A DNA stretch of 64,000 nucleotides from Bombus terrestris (taxonomy: Eukaryota; Arthropoda; Insecta; Hymenoptera; Apidae), in NCBI RefSeq assembly GCF_910591885.1, contig NC_063280.1, positions 4,278,001-4,342,000 of the forward strand, given 5' to 3'. Of the stretch, positions 61,001-64,000 are shown in pieces. The notes below the pieces were generated by a model. It worked only from the letters and a program-made list of their open reading frames with translations. It was not told the DNA's origin and made no database searches. Each line of letters begins with the position of its first letter. Positions within the stretch are counted from its first letter, which is position 1. A program made the translations under genes and the position numbers.

Positions 61001-64000
61001 CTGGTTATGATGGTGGATCGAAAAAAAATGTTTATAAACAGTCAGTAGAAACCAATTGGTTGCGACCAACGCGTAAATTTATCGATTCTCGGTTAAGGTA
61101 TTTACCCAGCTTAATGCGATGTTTCTGATTGGTCAGAACATGCAAATACCAGATGTGTTCGTTTTAATTGGTTTCACCAACAAATACTATGGAAAGAGGT
61201 GGAAAAGTAGGAAAGATGACGCAAAAAGGAAAGAAACAAGAAACGAATCTTGATAACCCGCTTAATGAAACGACTGCTTAATGTTTCTTTCCTAATAGAA
61301 ACGGCTATTAAGAACTTTAATTTTACGCCAATTAACCCATCTAGCACCAACTTGATTTTCCTCTAAATTTAATTCGATATTTATCCAAACCTTATACTCC
61401 ATTAAAACTATGATAAATATTGAGTTAATTTATGTAATTTTGTTTCAATCGTCGTTTGATATTGTATTTTATTTGTTTATTCATATTCAATATTTATTAT
61501 TATTTAGTATTATTTATATTATTATTTATATTATTATTATTTAGTTAAATTTCTATATTTTTAGTAATCTTATATTTTATACATTTGAATAAAAATCCAA
61601 TAGATAAAGTATAGTTACAAGTAAGCAATTGTTTATCGATTATTAATTAGCAGTATATTTTCCCTTATTATCTATACAATTGTTTCTCATTTCCCTACCA
61701 ATCTTCCTATTCTTCTTTTATGAAATCTTTATCGTAACGAGTTCTATTGTTACAAACTTATAACTCAAAATAAATAACTAATTATATCGAGTCTCTGTTA
61801 AATCTACCTTTATCTATTGTCAGATAATTAAAAAATATACCCTATATATTCGATGAAGTTTCTAATTATAGAATATTTTAACGTTGCGAGTGGAAAAATA
61901 CGTTTGACGAGCTTAAAATAGAAATTCACTGGTAATATCAGCGCGTTTCAAAATTTCAGACAGTAAAAGCTTTCGAACGCATAAGCAATTAAGAAATGTT
62001 CGTAATTATGAAAATTTCTTCAAATTTTGAAGCGAAACCGCTTTTTTACTAGTTTCCGAGTGAAAAGCGCGTATTTCTTCTTTCATGAGAAAAAGGCCGC
62101 GATGTCAGCAGTTTAACGAATTCGCCGCGAAACCATCGTGAAACCGTGAAGATGCGTTCTGAACGCTCTTAAGTCTCTTATTACGATTTCCGCGAGGAAA
62201 ATCGCTGAAAAGCCTCGGATACATGTTTTTACCCTGGGAACGGACGATGGAAGACATGAAACGAGACTTTGAAGGCGGATTTTTGTAATCAAACGACGTT
62301 CATGTATAATTAAAACGTTGTAATCGAAACGTTTCATGTATAATGAAAGTATTTAACATAAAAAGGATTGTCATACATTTTGTTTTATTGATCGTGTAAA
62401 GTTAAAGCAAAATATTTTCTTTAATTTTATTGCAATAATACGATAAAGAGAATAATATATGAAGATCTATTCTTATTACCATTTTATTGAGAAAATATGT
62501 ATTAACATACTTTAACTAATTCAATTTCGTTTCAGGACAAGAATAAACGCTTGTCAGGACATTGCATTTGAATAATATTGAATGAAAGAATCCAGATATT
62601 ATCCTAATAGCGTTTTAATTTACATAGTATCATATTTAATCTTATAAAAGTAACACCCTCTCTTGCAATCTTTTCGTCGCTTTTTCCCCTCCTACCAAGC
62701 TGTTAACACGCACTTGACCTGTCAACACGGCAAATTCTCCACAAAATCAAACAGCAAAGTTAACGTAAAGAAAAACACACGAAGCAAAATAACCAGTGGA
62801 AAATTCTGATAATTACAAGCAGAAACAGGCTAATGAGTGATGTAATACGCATATCGGGAAATGACACAATCGAAGAATATTAGTTTCAAAAAAATACAAA
62901 GTTGCCTGTTTGAATATAATAGCACATCATTCTGTTGAACAAACTTTCCAGCAAGAATCAAATGTCATGTTTCTTCAAGAATGTGATATTATATTGTATG
63001 ATAAAGCGAACATAAGTAAAGATTTTTTTATCTAAATTGTTGCCTTAAAATTTTCACGTCCTTCATAGTCACAATTACACAAAATACTGCTTGGTATAAC
63101 GATACTAAAGCTGCACCATTATTAAAATTTAAAATATGTTAAACACGAAAATATTAAAGCGTGAAACAATAAAATACGAGATTAAGAAATGAAAGCAAAG
63201 CCAAATTAAATACTTGACACGGCGAGTGCAAAGAATTCTCGAATGCACGATTGTACGATCGGAAATCGTTGAAAGAACGGACCGGGAACGAGGGAACAAA
63301 AACTCGAATCGCGTGTCACCCCTTCCGAACGGCGCGCTTTGCTGTTCAATCGAGGCGTGCGATTCTTTTATTTTTTTTATTTTCACCTCTATTTTCAGGT
63401 GGTCCACGAGAGAAAAAAGGAATCCGAGGAAGGGACGAAAAAGCAAAAAAAAAAAATAGAGGGGGCGACTCGCGGACGAATTAATAATGCCGCGCGAGAG
63501 GAGCGCGGAGGATTGGCTGAACTTTACGTGAGTAAAGCGGCGAGCCGGGTCATGACCCGACGACCCATCCATGTCCGATATCTAGGCCACACTTGAATTT
63601 TAATCCACGCTGCAATTGCCGCCGCGGTCGATTAGCTCTTCCACCGTTTGCCCGACGAGTTTACCGAGCTTTAACTTTTGCTTCGGAGCTGCCTGCCTGC
63701 ATGCCTGTCTGTCTGCCTAGCTGGCTGCTTAACGCTGAAAACGATAGCTTGGTGTCCGAATTTTATTGGATAACCCGACACGCGATCAATACGAGGAACG
63801 ATGCTTGTTCAGGATGCTGAAGATTGGATGGAATGAAAATAGCAGAGGAATTTACAGTAGCTCACCAAAATAATTTTAAAACTTATGCTCCTTCTTGGAA
63901 GTTTTCCTGAATACGCTACATTGACTCAACTTACCATAGAAAATTTTGTCCATATATTGTGTATGTTATATAAGAGATTTCGAAATTTCATTGGCACTGT
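58058..64000. other. Gene-free right end, possibly a first intron
   Basis: Nearly 6 kb carry no recognisable exon, RNA gene or transposase. Composition alternates between AT-rich stretches and GC-richer islands (for example 60000-60260, 62020-62290, 63230-63600). A tetranucleotide-type tract of CTGC/CTGT units lies at 63690-63732. Pyrimidine-rich patches continue at 59790-60160. Open frames at 59810-60169 and 63129-63572 look like composition artefacts. Confidence 0.5.
63690..63732. repeat. Imperfect (CTGC/CTGT)n tetranucleotide tract
   Basis: Successive TGCC, TGCA, TGTC and TGGC units form a short imperfect tandem repeat. It is simple sequence only. Confidence 0.75.

Noticed and set aside
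60836..61048. 70-codon frame rich in Lys/Ile
   Set aside because: AT-rich chance frame without motifs or splice context.
1..64000. CRISPR arrays, bacterial operons, integrated virus
   Set aside because: No regularly spaced direct repeats, no prokaryotic gene organisation, and no viral polymerase, capsid or envelope-like coding was recognised. The only mobile-element coding is the broken mariner transposase tails.

Overview
This window is nuclear DNA of an insect, most likely a bee or another aculeate hymenopteran. The evidence is very AT-rich intergenic DNA, genes split by short AT-rich introns (roughly 60-130 bp), arthropod versions of conserved eukaryotic genes, a U6 snRNA gene, and mariner-type and other small DNA-transposon remnants. 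Nothing looks bacterial or viral. The species call is inference from composition and gene character; no search was run.

Layout, left to right. Positions 1-6000 hold the single-large-exon PUM3/Penguin gene (+), with a degenerate tRNA-Arg-like sequence upstream and a dispersed repeat downstream. Positions 6002-14370 hold ECPAS/ECM29 (-), the HEAT-repeat adapter of the 26S proteasome. Positions 17221-23794 hold AGL, the glycogen debranching enzyme (+). It is followed in the same reading frame, directly after its TGA, by 460 uninterrupted sense codons that end in a C-terminal membrane anchor and that I cannot assign to a family. Positions 27032-31663 hold LMBRD2 and, 63 nt upstream on the same strand, the tiny BBSome subunit BBIP1 (both -). 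Two transposon remnants with very long inverted arms sit in LMBRD2 introns. Positions 33652-36379 hold a MOV10/Armitage-like SF1 RNA helicase (+) with an apparent frameshift. PIGU (36823-38453, -), U6 snRNA (39066-39172, -), SMIM20/MITRAC7 (39498-39875, +) and WDR45/WIPI4 (40173-42475, -) follow closely packed. Positions 45644-48470 hold a five-exon effector-type caspase (+) with unusual active-site residues. A decayed relic of a second caspase tail and its downstream flank lies just upstream.

The right third (48471-64000) has no recognisable protein gene. At about 52,500 the composition changes from AT-rich to a strand-asymmetric, C+T-rich and locally GC-rich block with internal diverged repeats. 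It ends at a (GA)n tract and a GC-rich stretch with a strong splice donor at 58058. The simplest reading is the promoter and non-coding first exon of a gene whose body lies beyond the window, with 58058-64000 as intron. Most long open frames in this block are by-products of its composition.

Most genes here are unlinked housekeeping functions: ribosome biogenesis, proteasome assembly, glycogen breakdown, GPI anchoring, cytochrome oxidase assembly, autophagy. The arrangements worth attention are the in-frame ORF after AGL, the BBIP1-LMBRD2 pair, the caspase duplication relic, the helicase frameshift, the palindromic mariner and foldback elements, and the repeat-bearing pyrimidine-rich block.
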